Positions 1 through 8,247 of a stretch of 35,521 nucleotides of DNA are shown here, piece by piece. A program made the translations under genes and the position numbers. Under the pieces are notes generated by a model, which saw nothing but the letters and a program-made list of their open reading frames with translations, searched no databases and was not told where the DNA came from. The stretch lies in assembly GCA_025451535.1 (NCBI GenBank), contig JANWKE010000183.1, positions 1 to 35,521 of the forward strand, written 5' to 3'. Numbering within the stretch: position 1 is the stretch's first letter; every line of letters starts with the position of its first letter. The stretch is from Verrucomicrobiia bacterium. Its GTDB lineage: Bacteria > Verrucomicrobiota > Verrucomicrobiia > Limisphaerales > UBA11358.

Positions 1-1903
1 CGCCGCCGCTGCCGCCGCCGCCGCCGATGCTTTCGGCAAAGATCCCATGGGAATTGGTGCCATGAGTGACAATCAGGCCGCTTGCCTCCTGTATGACATC
101 CACATCCCCGCCGCTGCCGGCGCTGTTGCCGTCGCCGCCTTGAGAATAAAAAATACCCGCCTGACCGCCGCCCTGGCCGCCAAACCCGCCAACGCTTTCG
201 GCATAAATGCCGTACGAATTGTCCCCGAAAGTTTCAACCGTTCCACCGCTGTTAACGGTGACCGTGCCGCCGTCGGTGGCCTGGCCGCCATTACCGGGGT
301 GCCCGGCAATCCAGCCGCCGCTGCCGCCAGTCCCTGCGTTGCCACCGACACTTTTGGCCCAGATACCATGGGCATAATCACCCGTGGTCGTGATGTTCCA
401 ATCTCCATCCACAGTCACCGTGCCTCCGTATCCGCCATTGCCGCCGTTGCCGCCGCCGGTGAAAACCCTGTCGCTGGTGCCGCCCGCACCGCCGTCGCCC
501 CCGGCACTAAGGGCCAAGATGCCGCTGGCGTAGTCGCCTGCGGTTGTGATCGTCCCGCTGCCATCCACGTGAACCTCGCCGCCGTTGCCGCCGGTTCCTC
601 CGGGGCCGCCATATCTCCAAAACCCTCCATCACCGCCCTGGCCGCCGGTACCGCCCTGGCTCCAGGTCACCACGCCACACGAATAATTTGACACGGTCGT
701 GATGCTGCCGGCCGCCGTAACGGTGACAGTGCCTCCGCTGCTTCCGGCACTGCCCTGACCGGCACTGTGCGATATGCTTCCACCGCTGCCCGTTGCGCCG
801 TTGCCGCCGATGCTCTGCGCAAAAATCCCGGCCGCGTTGGTGCCGTAGGTCTCGATGTTCCCGTCGCTGTTAACCGTCACGCTGTTACCGGCGCCGCCGG
901 CGGATGCGATGGCTGCCTGGGTCTGGCCATAGCCGGCCAGGTCGGGGAACACAGAATTCGTGTTGGCGCTCGTGCCATAGGTGTCGAAATAGGCTCCGCT
1001 ATTGGTGACCAACCCGTTGGTGGTCATCGTGATGGTTGCCACCAGGGTGCCCAGGAGATTACTGGTGATCCCCGTGTTATTGACGCCCTGCACGGTGTAG
1101 TTCACCGTCGACTGAAAGCTTTCACCTACAGCCAGACCGTTGAGGTTGGTCCCGGCATTAAAGCTGAAGGTCCCGTTGGTATTGACCACAAACGTTCCCC
1201 CGTTACCGGCCAGCGGAGCGCCATTGGTGTCCACGAGCGTGCCTGCGGCCGAACCGCCGATAGTCGCGGCGGTGCCGTCGGCATTCGTCACCCCAATCAC
1301 CGTGAAGGTGATATTGGTTCCCTTGTAACCTGCCAATTCCAGAACGACCAAAGGCGAATAACCGGTCGTCTGGCTTATGGCGACGATCCCGGCCGCGTTG
1401 TTGCCTTCAGTGGTGATGTCGCTGTGACTCTGCACATTCACTACCCCGCCCGGCACGGTGGAATTGGTCAAGGGGATCGGAATGCCCAGAAACGGGTCAG
1501 GCGTCGGAACGAACGGCGCGCTTCCGACGCTGCCGGCGCTGATGCCGGCAGCACCGGTCGTGTTGATGACGATGTTGCTGCCGCTCAAGCCGGCATTAAT
1601 CGTCACATCGCCGGCACCCGTTTTCTGGAAATTAATGCCGGACACGGCATTGGCAGGCTGAATCGGCCCGCTCAAAGAATTCACGTCGAGCGTGGTCACA
1701 TTGGCGGGTTGAAAATCCCCTCCAATGCCGCTGGTGATACCGTTGGTTTGGTTCCCTTGAAAGAGTGCCACGTTGTTGGTGATGAACACCGGGGGGTCCG
1801 GCGACGCTTGGACAAGGTTAACGCCCGTCAGCGTTGCCATACCAACAAAGGCCGCGATGCCGAATCGGAACGAGCGCAGGAAGGATCGTGTGGAGGTGTT
1901 CAT
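1..1903 (-). CDS. Autotransporter-like glycine-rich passenger protein, 3' partial
   Basis: This frame is open from an ATG at 1903 to the left edge (634 codons, no stop seen), so only the N-terminal part is present. Residues 1 to about 34 form a signal peptide (basic start, hydrophobic core around GIAAFVGMATLTGV, then VQAS). A beta-rich stretch with many Asn/Thr/Gly follows. From about residue 350 there are at least six degenerate repeats of roughly 50-60 residues. Each contains a short core like YGTNAAGIFAQSIGG or GDYAHGIWAKSVGG followed by runs of GG. This pattern is typical of giant autotransporter passengers that fold as beta-helices and act at the cell surface. The C-terminal barrel expected for the family lies outside the window, so type V secretion is inferred. 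No strong ribosome binding site precedes the ATG; the signal peptide decided the start. The high-GC repeats create long false open frames on the plus strand. Confidence 0.8.
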   Translation of the reverse strand, partial: MNTSTRSFLRSFRFGIAAFVGMATLTGVNLVQASPDPPVFITNNVALFQGNQTNGITSGIGGDFQPANVTTLDVNSLSGPIQPANAVSGINFQKTGAGDVTINAGLSGSNIVINTTGAAGISAGSVGSAPFVPTPDPFLGIPIPLTNSTVPGGVVNVQSHSDITTEGNNAAGIVAISQTTGYSPLVVLELAGYKGTNITFTVIGVTNADGTAATIGGSAAGTLVDTNGAPLAGNGGTFVVNTNGTFSFNAGTNLNGLAVGESFQSTVNYTVQGVNNTGITSNLLGTLVATITMTTNGLVTNSGAYFDTYGTSANTNSVFPDLAGYGQTQAAIASAGGAGNSVTVNSDGNIETYGTNAAGIFAQSIGGNGATGSGGSISHSAGQGSAGSSGGTVTVTAAGSITTVSNYSCGVVTWSQGGTGGQGGDGGFWRYGGPGGTGGNGGEVHVDGSGTITTAGDYASGILALSAGGDGGAGGTSDRVFTGGGNGGNGGYGGTVTVDGDWNITTTGDYAHGIWAKSVGGNAGTGGSGGWIAGHPGNGGQATDGGTVTVNSGGTVETFGDNSYGIYAESVGGFGGQGGGQAGIFYSQGGDGNSAGSGGDVDVIQEASGLIVTHGTNSHGIFAESIGGGGGSGG

Positions 1904-2327
1904 AAATTGCGTTTCGAACAGGGTTGAGTGGAAGGGAGAAGGCGACAACCGGACGGAGGACCAGCAGGCAAAGTTTTTGCCCTGCCGGGAAATCGCTTCA
2001 GAACGGCAAAGCCGCGGTTTCCTTCGAGCAACCTCACTTCTGGCCGGCTGGTTTGCACCATGGGCAGACGCGGGACGGAGACTTAAATCGCCACGACCGT
2101 GCAGACGTTCTGAACCGCAATATTTCCACTGGCACGACCGCTTGGAGCGGCGGCTTGCGATACTGAAGCTGCGGCGTTCACACCGGACGGACGACACGCC
2201 CGAACACATCAATAATAATCATATCTTACTGATTGTAAACAATTAATTTTGTATTCTTATACGTGAACGGCGACCGGTTTGTCCGGTTTGGAAAACGCGA
2301 AGACACTCGAACGGGCGGAGAGTGGTG
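1904..2327. other. Gene-free leader upstream of the autotransporter-like gene
   Basis: No gene is supported here. At 1964-1986 an imperfect hairpin (GCAGGCAAA against TTTGCCCTGC with a one-base bulge) would sit about 60 nt upstream of the minus-strand start codon, in its 5' leader. The stretch 2204-2262 is strikingly AT-rich against a GC-rich background and contains a 12-bp dyad, ATTGTAAACAAT, at 2232-2243. It is the likeliest promoter or operator area for the minus-strand gene. Open frames across this stretch look like noise. Confidence 0.5.
2204..2262 (-). promoter_or_regulatory. AT-rich putative promoter/operator region
   Basis: This AT-rich island reads, on the minus strand, TTGTTTACAATCAGTAAG and then GATATGATTATTATTG. 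Several weak -35/-10 pairings are possible (for example TTTACA with a 17-nt spacer to ATTATT), but none is close to consensus. The 5-2-5 dyad at 2232-2243 could be an operator. It lies about 330 nt upstream of the autotransporter-like start, so a long leader is implied. Confidence 0.25.
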
Positions 2328-2403
2328 TGGTGGGCCCAGCAGGATTTGAACCTGCGACCAAGCGATTATGAGTCGCCTGCTCTAACCACTGAGCTATGGG
2401 CCC
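2328..2403 (-). tRNA. tRNA-Ile(CAU), lysidine type, with encoded CCA
   Basis: The minus strand folds into a full cloverleaf: acceptor GGGCCCA/TGGGCCC, D-arm GCTC-AGTGGTTA-GAGC, anticodon arm GGCGA-CTCATAA-TCGCT, variable TGGTC, T-arm GCAGG-TTCAAAT-CCTGC, discriminator A and CCA. The anticodon is CAT. The anticodon and D-arm sequence closely matches, from memory, bacterial tRNA-Ile2, whose C34 is converted to lysidine by TilS so that it reads AUA. It does not resemble initiator tRNA. Elongator tRNA-Met is the alternative and is less likely. The mature 73 nt are 2331-2403. Confidence 0.9.
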
Positions 2404-2515
2404 ATAGGACAGTCCAACCAATAACCGAAACGGGAAGATTTGACAATTTGAGATACTTGCCTCGCCAACGCCTCCCCATCAGTCAGGCGCTTGAAATCGT
2501 ATTTTCGCCAACCAA

Positions 2516-2551
2516 CCCCGAACGCTTTCGGGGCTGCTCTGACCACTGAGC
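2516..2551 (-). other. tRNA-like fragment: D-arm copy plus hairpin
   Basis: On the minus strand the 18 nt at 2534-2551 (GCTCAGTGGTCAGAGCAG) match the D-arm of the neighbouring tRNA-Ile (2377-2394) at 17 of 18 positions. They are followed directly by a perfect 7-bp stem, CCCCGAA/TTCGGGG, with a 4-nt loop (2516-2533), in the place of an anticodon arm. No T-arm or matching acceptor could be assembled, so this is not a functional tRNA. It could be a tRNA pseudogene fragment or the end of a dispersed repeat. Confidence 0.55.
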
Positions 2552-2669
2552 CGGGATGCTGCAAAAGACGGAAAAGACAGGTCTCTGCTGAGGGGAAATT
2601 CATTTTCTCAAGCCGTTTAGCTTCAATTTTCATTGCGGCCCGGTACTCAAGCTGTTTTGTTTCCGTGGC

Positions 2670-4046
2670 GTGAGAATCACCAATCTGAATCCCGACACCG
2701 ACATCGGCGCCAGCGGCTGGCTGGTCGAAGTGGACGATTGCCGCATTCTGCTCGATGCCGGAATGCACCCGAAACGCGAAGGACGCGCCGGTTTGCCCAT
2801 GTTCAACAAGGCTGGCACCACCGACCTGGACGCCATCGCCATCTCACACTGCCATCATGATCACGTCGGCGCCCTGCCGGTGGCCGTGCGGCATTTTCCC
2901 AAGGCGCATGTGTTGATGACGGAATTGAGTTATTTCATTGTCGAACGCGTGCTGCACAACTCGGTGAACGTGATGGTGCGCCAGCGTGACGAACTGGGCA
3001 TCCGCGAATACCCGCTCTACACGCACGACGAGGTGGACGACCTGGCGGCGCAGTTTCAAGGTTTCAAATACAACCGTGAAATCGAATGGGCGGCATTTCA
3101 CAAATCACGCGCGGGAATGCCTTCGCCCACCCTGGAATTTTTCGATGCCGGCCACACGCTTGGTTCGGCGGGCATTCTCCTGCGCGGCCGAAAGGAAACC
3201 CTGTTTTATACGGGCGATGTTTGCTTCCATGACCAGACGATTTTACGCGCGGCCCGGTTTGAAGACGTAAAAGCCGACGTACTCATCATGGAAACCACCC
3301 GCGGCAACCGTGTCACCCCGCCGGGATTTTCCCGGGAAAGTGAAATCGAGCGGCTGGTCGGTGCGATTCAGCATGCGCTCAAACGCAAGGGTTGCGTGCT
3401 GATCCCGTCGTTTGCCCTGGGCCGCACCCAGGAAATGCTGGCGTTGCTGGCGCTGCTGATGCACGCGGGGAAACTGAAGACGCAGCCGGTTTACATCGGC
3501 GGTCTGGGACGCGTGTTCACAGAAATTTATGATTTGGAGGCACATCGCATGCACCGCCGGCATACAAATCTGCAGTTGCGCGAGGCGCTGGAACTCATCG
3601 TCCTGGAAAAAGGCCAGGCGGAAAAAATGAAACTGAGTGGCGGGCGGATTTTTGTCATTACCGCCGGCATGATGAGCGAGAATACCGCGGCCCACGATCT
3701 CGCCCTGCGGATGATCGGGGACGAGCGGCAATCCATTTTCTTTGTCGGCTACGCCGATCCGGACACGCCGGGCGGACGATTAAAGGCGGCCGGGCCGGGC
3801 GAGACGTTTGTATTCAGCCCGAGCGCCGGTCGGGTCACCCACAAATGCGATGTGCAGCATTTCGATTTGACGGCGCACGCCAACCGGGAGGATTTGCTGG
3901 ATTTCGTCGGCCAGGTTTCACCCCGGGCGGTTTTACTCGGCCACGGCAGCGTTGATTCGCGCGCGTGGTTTGAGGAACAAATCCGGTCACGCCATCCAAA
4001 AATCAAAATTCTCCAACCGCAACCCGGCAACGCGGCGGCGGTCTAA
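2670..4046 (+). CDS. MBL-fold, beta-CASP RNA-processing exonuclease-like protein
   Basis: 458 residues starting with GTG at 2670; no better ATG lies nearby. The N-terminal metallo-beta-lactamase half shows motif 1 (LLDAG, residues 27-31), motif 2 HCHHDH (60-65), motif 3 in DAGHTLGSAG and motif 4 in TGDVCFHD. The beta-CASP half follows, with METTRGNR (motif A region), LIPSFALGRTQEM, TAGMMS, FDLTAHANREDL (motif B His) and LLGHGS (motif C). This is the layout of the CPSF73/RNase J-like and YSH1-like bacterial proteins, which cut or trim RNA using two zinc ions. Length and order of motifs look complete. It faces the convergent gspF-like gene with a 57-nt gap and no clear terminator. The RNA substrate cannot be told from the sequence. 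Confidence 0.85.
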   Translation: MRITNLNPDTDIGASGWLVEVDDCRILLDAGMHPKREGRAGLPMFNKAGTTDLDAIAISHCHHDHVGALPVAVRHFPKAHVLMTELSYFIVERVLHNSVNVMVRQRDELGIREYPLYTHDEVDDLAAQFQGFKYNREIEWAAFHKSRAGMPSPTLEFFDAGHTLGSAGILLRGRKETLFYTGDVCFHDQTILRAARFEDVKADVLIMETTRGNRVTPPGFSRESEIERLVGAIQHALKRKGCVLIPSFALGRTQEMLALLALLMHAGKLKTQPVYIGGLGRVFTEIYDLEAHRMHRRHTNLQLREALELIVLEKGQAEKMKLSGGRIFVITAGMMSENTAAHDLALRMIGDERQSIFFVGYADPDTPGGRLKAAGPGETFVFSPSAGRVTHKCDVQHFDLTAHANREDLLDFVGQVSPRAVLLGHGSVDSRAWFEEQIRSRHPKIKILQPQPGNAAAV

Positions 4047-4103
4047 GCCCGGCCAGGGGCAAACTGCATTTCTCAGTCGTCCCGGGCGATCCGCCGCGAA
4101 ATT

Positions 4104-5318
4104 TTAGCCGCCGTTTCCGCTGACGATATTGCCGAGGTTGAAAATTGGCAGATACATGCAGATAACCATTGAGCCGATGAGCAGTCCCAAAAAGACGATC
4201 AGGATCGGTTCAAGCAACGACATCAGACCGGAGAGCATGGCTTCAACTTCTTCATCGAGAAAATTGGCGACGCGCTCAAGCATGTTGTCAATGTTACCGG
4301 TCTGTTCACCGGCGCTGACCATGCGGATGATCATGGGGGGGAAAACCGGGTGCTTGGCCAGGGCGGTGGCAATCCCTTCGCCACGTTCAATGTCGCCGGC
4401 CGAGGTCTTGATGGCTTTTTCCATGACCGTGTTGCCGACCGTTTGAGAAACAATCTGCAGCACTTCGAGAATCGGAACACCGCTGCGGATGAGCGACGCC
4501 AGGGTGCGGGTAAAGCGGACGAGACAGATTTTGTGCGCGATGGGACCGAAAACCGGCAATTTAATGCGGTTTCTATCCCAGAAGTCGCGCCCACTCTTGG
4601 TCTTGATGAAGTATATCCAGCTGTAAACCAAGGCGCCCAGACCGATGAGGAAGAAGATCAGGTAATGCCCCATAAGGTCGCTCAGCGTAATAAGGAATTG
4701 GGTGGGCGCCGGCAATTTGGCGCCAAAGCTTGAGTAGACGTCTTTAAAAACCGGGACCACCTTTACCAGCAAGAAGATGGTAATGGCAATGGCCACCGTG
4801 CTCACGACGATGGGATACATCATGGCGGATTTGACCTTGCGGCGTAGACGGGCGCTGCTTTCAAGATAAGTTGCCAACCGTGCCAGAATTTCCGCCAAAA
4901 GACCGCCTTTTTCACCTGCGGAAACCATCGAAAAGTAGAGTTTGTTGAAGGTTTTTGGGTGTTTTTGCAGGGCTTCAGAAAAACTCTCGCCGCTTTCCAC
5001 CCGTGTGCAAACGTCCCGAATGACATCGCGCATGACTTTGCTGGTAGCCTGGTCGGCCAGTGCCTGCAGGGATTGCACGATGGCGATACCGGCGTCGACC
5101 AGGGTCGCCAACTGGCGGGTAAACACCACCAGTTCGGCCAAAGAGACTTTGCCGCCCTTGGTTTTGCCCTTTTTAGAGATTCTTTCCTCAATGGATACCA
5201 CCAGGAGATTTCGGTTCAGCAACGCCGCCACGGCGGCTTGCTCGGTCGCGGCCTCCACCGAACTGCGAATTTCGCGACCGCTGGCCGTCTCCCGGGCCGT
5301 GTAAGAATAAGATGCCAT
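4104..5318 (-). CDS. Type II secretion / type IV pilus inner-membrane platform protein (GspF/PilC family)
   Basis: 404 residues with the standard start MASYSYTAR. The family's two T2SSF domains are visible: the first about residues 65-190 (LAELVVFTRQLATLVDAGIAI, then SGESFSEAL and VSAGEKGG), the second about 265-395 (RFTRTLASLIRSGVPILE, then VSAGEQTGNI). Hydrophobic segments around 165-190, 215-240 and 370-395 fit three transmembrane helices. Such proteins recruit the assembly ATPase and help extract pseudopilins from the inner membrane. It stands alone here: no GspE/PilB ATPase or prepilin peptidase lies beside it, and the only pseudopilin in the window is 17 kb away. Whether it serves secretion or pili cannot be decided. 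Confidence 0.92.
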   Translation of the reverse strand: MASYSYTARETASGREIRSSVEAATEQAAVAALLNRNLLVVSIEERISKKGKTKGGKVSLAELVVFTRQLATLVDAGIAIVQSLQALADQATSKVMRDVIRDVCTRVESGESFSEALQKHPKTFNKLYFSMVSAGEKGGLLAEILARLATYLESSARLRRKVKSAMMYPIVVSTVAIAITIFLLVKVVPVFKDVYSSFGAKLPAPTQFLITLSDLMGHYLIFFLIGLGALVYSWIYFIKTKSGRDFWDRNRIKLPVFGPIAHKICLVRFTRTLASLIRSGVPILEVLQIVSQTVGNTVMEKAIKTSAGDIERGEGIATALAKHPVFPPMIIRMVSAGEQTGNIDNMLERVANFLDEEVEAMLSGLMSLLEPILIVFLGLLIGSMVICMYLPIFNLGNIVSGNGG

Positions 5319-5568
5319 ATGGTTTGTCGATAAAACGTTTTACTTGCCGAACCGCATTGTCGTCATTTCTTTGCTTCCCAACTTTTCTCGTGCCATTGCA
5401 AAGCATCCTCTATTCCAAACTCGATTCCAAACCTGGCACCCCAAAAGTCGCCACCGCGTGCCTTCGGCCAGGCCCAATCCCTGTCCAGGAATGAGATAAA
5501 AAACTGCCCTAAAATGCAACAATCTCCGCTTCAACATCTTGTGCAGATACATTTCCCCAAAAAAAATA
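5319..5568. other. Divergent intergenic region, gspF-like / porin
   Basis: No gene supported. It contains a short tandem repeat of ATTCCAAAC at about 5413-5434 (two units, 12-nt spacing) and otherwise nothing recognisable until the porin promoter. It must hold the minus-strand promoter of the gspF-like gene, which I could not identify. Confidence 0.4.
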
Positions 5569-5597
5569 TTGTCAAATGTCCAGATTTTCCCTATTTT
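5569..5597 (+). promoter_or_regulatory. Putative sigma-70 promoter of the porin gene
   Basis: TTGTCA at 5569-5574 and TATTTT at 5592-5597 are separated by 17 nt, a good sigma-70 spacing, just after an A-tract (5559-5566) that could act as an UP element. The leader to the start codon would be about 95-100 nt. A later GATAAT-like box near 5602 is an alternative -10. Confidence 0.45.
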
Positions 5598-5689
5598 CAC
5601 GGATAATTGCACCATGCGGTGCCGGGGTAAACGGTTTTTTACCCTGAAGTGCACAGGCACAAGGCAGAAAAACATTAACAAACAACATC

Positions 5690-5694
5690 GGAGG
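5690..5694 (+). promoter_or_regulatory. Strong Shine-Dalgarno GGAGG that fixes the porin start
   Basis: GGAGG lies 6 nt before the ATG at 5701. The same frame is open further upstream to 5539, but only the 5701 start has this site and is followed at once by a signal peptide. Confidence 0.85.
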
Positions 5695-5700
5695 AACCAG

Positions 5701-6909
5701 ATGAAGTTTAATAAATGGACAGTGGGTCTGGCGGCGGTCGGGGTGGTCAGCCTCGCGTCGGCCGCCCGCGCAGACGAAAAAATGAACGCCGTGCAAACGG
5801 CGCTCTCAAACACCACCCTCAGTGGTTATGTGGATACCGCGGCAACCTGGCGGCCGGGTACCGATCAAAACAATAACGGTGGGCCAAACCTGCCCCAATA
5901 CGCCTTTGCGAAAAACGACGGCTTCAGCCTGAATGCCGTTGATATCGCACTGGACAAGCCCGAAGACGAAAGCCCGTGGGCCGCAGGTTACCATGTCGAA
6001 ATGATGTTCGGTTCGGACTCGGTTCCGGCCGCCAATTTCGGCAACTCCGGCGCCTTGGTTAATGGGTTCGGCTCCATCCGTCAGGCCTATGTCACGTTGC
6101 GCACACCCGTGGGCAATGGCATTGATTGGAAAGTCGGCGTGTTCGATACCATCATTGGCTACGAATCCACCAGCTCTCCGCTTGACCCGAACTACACCCG
6201 CTCTTACGGCTATTCCATCGAGCCGACGACGCACACCGGCGTTTTGGCCACGTATAAAGTCAACGACATGCTCTCGCTATCTGCCGGCATCGCCGACACT
6301 GTGAACGACAATTCCACAGGTTTTGGCCTTAACGCCACCTCCCCTGTAGAATCGCAGAAAGCCTACATGGGTTCGATTGCGTTCACGGCGCCAGACAGCG
6401 CAGGGTTTATGAAAGGCGCAACCCTTAACTTGGGTGTGATTGATGCCGCTGGTTTTGGCGGCACATTCAGCGGTGCTGGTAATACCACCAGTTGGTATAT
6501 GGGCGCTACGCTCCCGACACCGGTTACGGCCCTCAAGGTTGGTGCCGCGTTTGACTACCTTGACATCCATAATGGCGGTACCGCTGCCAATTCGACCGAT
6601 GACAGCACATGGAACATCGGCCTTTTTGCCAGTTTCCAGGCAACGGATAAATTGAGCTTCAACACCCGCGCTGAATATCTCTCCAGCCAGGGCAATGGTC
6701 TCTACAACAACGGCGCCCATCCCGGCAATGCAGCGGAAGAGCTGACAGTCACAACCCAGTATAATCTGTGGGCAAATGTGATCAGCCGCGTGGAATTCCG
6801 TTGGGACCATGCTGAACACGGCAACTTCTTTGGCGCCAATTCAGCTACTGGTGCTGCCAACAGGGCTAATGACTTCCTGCTGGCTTTGAACCTGATCTAT
6901 CAGTTCTAA
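5701..6909 (+). CDS. Outer-membrane beta-barrel porin, OmpL-like (BBP2 type)
   Basis: 402 residues. Residues 1-24 are a signal peptide ending ASAARA before DEK. The mature part has alternating polar and hydrophobic stretches rich in Gly, Asn, Thr and aromatic residues, and ends in phenylalanine (NLIYQF), the usual C-terminal signature for barrel assembly. The early segment TLSGYVDTAATWRPG, and later DIALDKP, QAYVTLRTPVGNGIDWKVG and YGYSIEPTTHTGV, resemble the putative beta-barrel porin-2 (OmpL-like) family common in Verrucomicrobiota and Planctomycetota. It probably allows passive diffusion of small solutes; the substrate is unknown. It is a single-gene unit with its own promoter, strong ribosome site and intrinsic terminator, as expected for an abundant outer-membrane protein. 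Confidence 0.85.
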   Translation: MKFNKWTVGLAAVGVVSLASAARADEKMNAVQTALSNTTLSGYVDTAATWRPGTDQNNNGGPNLPQYAFAKNDGFSLNAVDIALDKPEDESPWAAGYHVEMMFGSDSVPAANFGNSGALVNGFGSIRQAYVTLRTPVGNGIDWKVGVFDTIIGYESTSSPLDPNYTRSYGYSIEPTTHTGVLATYKVNDMLSLSAGIADTVNDNSTGFGLNATSPVESQKAYMGSIAFTAPDSAGFMKGATLNLGVIDAAGFGGTFSGAGNTTSWYMGATLPTPVTALKVGAAFDYLDIHNGGTAANSTDDSTWNIGLFASFQATDKLSFNTRAEYLSSQGNGLYNNGAHPGNAAEELTVTTQYNLWANVISRVEFRWDHAEHGNFFGANSATGAANRANDFLLALNLIYQF

Positions 6910-6928
6910 TCCAAGTTGGAACTTTCAG

Positions 6929-6963
6929 GCCCCTTCCGGCAAACCGGAAGGGGCTTTTTATTT
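6929..6963 (+). terminator. Rho-independent terminator of the porin gene
   Basis: A perfect 11-bp stem, GCCCCTTCCGG / CCGGAAGGGGC, with a CAAA loop (6929-6954) is followed by TTTTTATTT. It starts 19 nt after the stop codon. Confidence 0.95.
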
Positions 6964-6992
6964 CTCAGCCAGCGCCCGAAAATCGCTTGTCG

Positions 6993-7027
6993 TTTTGGAC
7001 TGCGGTGGCCGTGACACCGCTTTTGAA
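6993..7027 (+). repeat. Short palindromic element, copy A
   Basis: TTTTGGACTGCGGTGG, then CACCGCTTTTGAA. The core stem is GCGGTG/CACCGC (7002-7007 with 7015-7020), flanked by TTTTGGACT on the left and TTTTG on the right. It shares its flanks and core with copies B and C. Confidence 0.7.
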
Positions 7028-7077
7028 GCCCACAAACCGCTGCGAACGCATTGGGCCTTCGCTTACCCGTAGGACGT

Positions 7078-7115
7078 TGAAAGCGGTGGCGCACCCCGTT
7101 TGCCGCCGCACTCCA
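7078..7115 (-). repeat. Short palindromic element, copy B (inverted)
   Basis: Read on the minus strand it is TGGAGTGCGGCGGC, then a short loop, then GCCACCGCTTTCA: the same layout as copies A and C in the opposite orientation. The stem is GCGGTGGC/GCCGCCGC with one G-T pair. The loop differs in sequence from the other copies. Confidence 0.65.
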
Positions 7116-7155
7116 CGACGCTACGCGAATTTTAATGCCACCAAACTCACTTGCC

Positions 7156-7188
7156 TTTTTGGACTGCGGCAGCCCCTGCCGCTTTTGA
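7156..7188 (+). repeat. Short palindromic element, copy C
   Basis: TTTTTGGACTGCGGCA, then CCCC-type loop and TGCCGCTTTTGA. The stem is GCGGCA/TGCCGC (7166-7171 with 7177-7182). The outer flanks match copy A almost exactly while the stem has changed on both sides, a compensatory pattern. Confidence 0.7.
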
Positions 7189-7243
7189 GCGGAATTCATC
7201 CTGACATTTGCTCCAAGCCCCCCTACAATCCGCCGTTCAAAAA

Positions 7244-8131
7244 ATGCAATTCATCCGCGACATTTATACGTCCAAAACAGCAGCCGGCCAGCCGGTCATT
7301 TCCTTTGAATTTTTTCCGCCCAAGACGGATGAAGGTGAATCGAATCTTCTCGGAAAACATATCCCCGCGCTGCTTCAGGCCAAACCGGATTTTTGCTCCG
7401 TCACCTACGGCGCGGGTGGCAGTACGCGCGACAAGACGTTGATGATTGTGGATCGCATTCAGCGTCAACATGGCCTGACGGCGCTGGCACATCTCACCTG
7501 TGTGAACCACACGCGGGAACAGGTGCGCGAACTGCTCGGACGGATCCGCAGCCTTGACTGCAAGAATATCCTCGCCCTGCGCGGCGATCCGCCCGACGGC
7601 GGCGAATTCCAACCAACACCGGGTGGCTTCGAATTCGCCTCCCAACTGGTGAAATTCATCCGGGAAGCCGGCGATTTCTCCATTGGCGTCGCCGGTTTTC
7701 CTGAAGGCCACATGGCCTGCCACCAGGGCAAACATGCCGATTGGCGGCATTTGCAGGAAAAGGTGGATGCCGGGGCGGATTTTGTCCTTACCCAGTTGTT
7801 TTTCGACAATGCCGATTACTTTGAATTCCGGGAATATATGACGGACAAGCTCGGAGTACGCGTCCCGCTGGTACCCGGAATCATTCCCATCGTCAGCGCG
7901 GCGCAAATCACTAAATTTACCCGGCTTTGCGGCGCCAAAATCCCGCCGCCCCTGCGAATACAATTGGATAAGCTGGGCGACGACGACGCGGCCGCCGTTG
8001 AATTTGGCATCGAATACGCGACACGCCAGTGCGAGGAACTGCTTGGTGCCGGCGCGCCGGGCTTGCATTTCTACACACTGAACAAGTCACACTCCACCGT
8101 GCAGGTCGTGAAAAATCTCAATTTGGCGTGA
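7244..8131 (+). CDS. metF: Methylenetetrahydrofolate reductase (FAD-dependent)
   Basis: 295 residues from the ATG at 7244 (MQFIRDIY); an upstream TTG at 7208 is in frame but lacks support. MetF reduces 5,10-methylenetetrahydrofolate to 5-methyltetrahydrofolate for methionine synthesis, using FAD in a TIM barrel. Family motifs are SFEFFPPKTDEGE (with the catalytic Glu), YGAGGSTRDKT, HLTCVNHTREQ, NILALRGDPP (FAD-contacting Asp), GVAGFPEGH, TQLFFDN, VPGIIPI and, near the end, HFYTLNKS. Length equals the bacterial enzyme. The three palindromic elements occupy most of the 280 nt upstream, so its promoter must lie among or before them. Confidence 0.95.
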   Translation: MQFIRDIYTSKTAAGQPVISFEFFPPKTDEGESNLLGKHIPALLQAKPDFCSVTYGAGGSTRDKTLMIVDRIQRQHGLTALAHLTCVNHTREQVRELLGRIRSLDCKNILALRGDPPDGGEFQPTPGGFEFASQLVKFIREAGDFSIGVAGFPEGHMACHQGKHADWRHLQEKVDAGADFVLTQLFFDNADYFEFREYMTDKLGVRVPLVPGIIPIVSAAQITKFTRLCGAKIPPPLRIQLDKLGDDDAAAVEFGIEYATRQCEELLGAGAPGLHFYTLNKSHSTVQVVKNLNLA

Positions 8132-8247
8132 AATCCAATCGCAGGAACCGGGGCAATACGTCTCAAATTTGTTCTGAAACAATAAGCGCAGGCCAGCGCG
8201 GCACTTTGCCATTGACTATTCCGTGGTATTGGCTAGAAGCAACGCCC

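Noticed and set aside
47-1927. Long Ala-rich plus-strand frames (47-691 and 767-1927)
   Set aside because: They are shadows of the glycine-rich minus-strand gene; Gly codons read in reverse give Ala/Pro-rich frames without stops. The minus-strand frame has a signal peptide and regular repeats.
2322-2549. Plus-strand open frame with a fragment like DLNLRPSDYESPALTTELWA
   Set aside because: It is the antisense reading of tRNA-Ile; this peptide is a familiar false protein across tRNA genes.
2394-2768. Minus-strand frame of 124 codons overlapping tRNA-Ile and the MBL gene start
   Set aside because: It covers a real tRNA and the start of a well-supported gene on the other strand; no domain seen.
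5539-5700. Longer N-terminus of the porin
   Set aside because: The upstream part has no ribosome site, lies on the promoter, and would bury the signal peptide.
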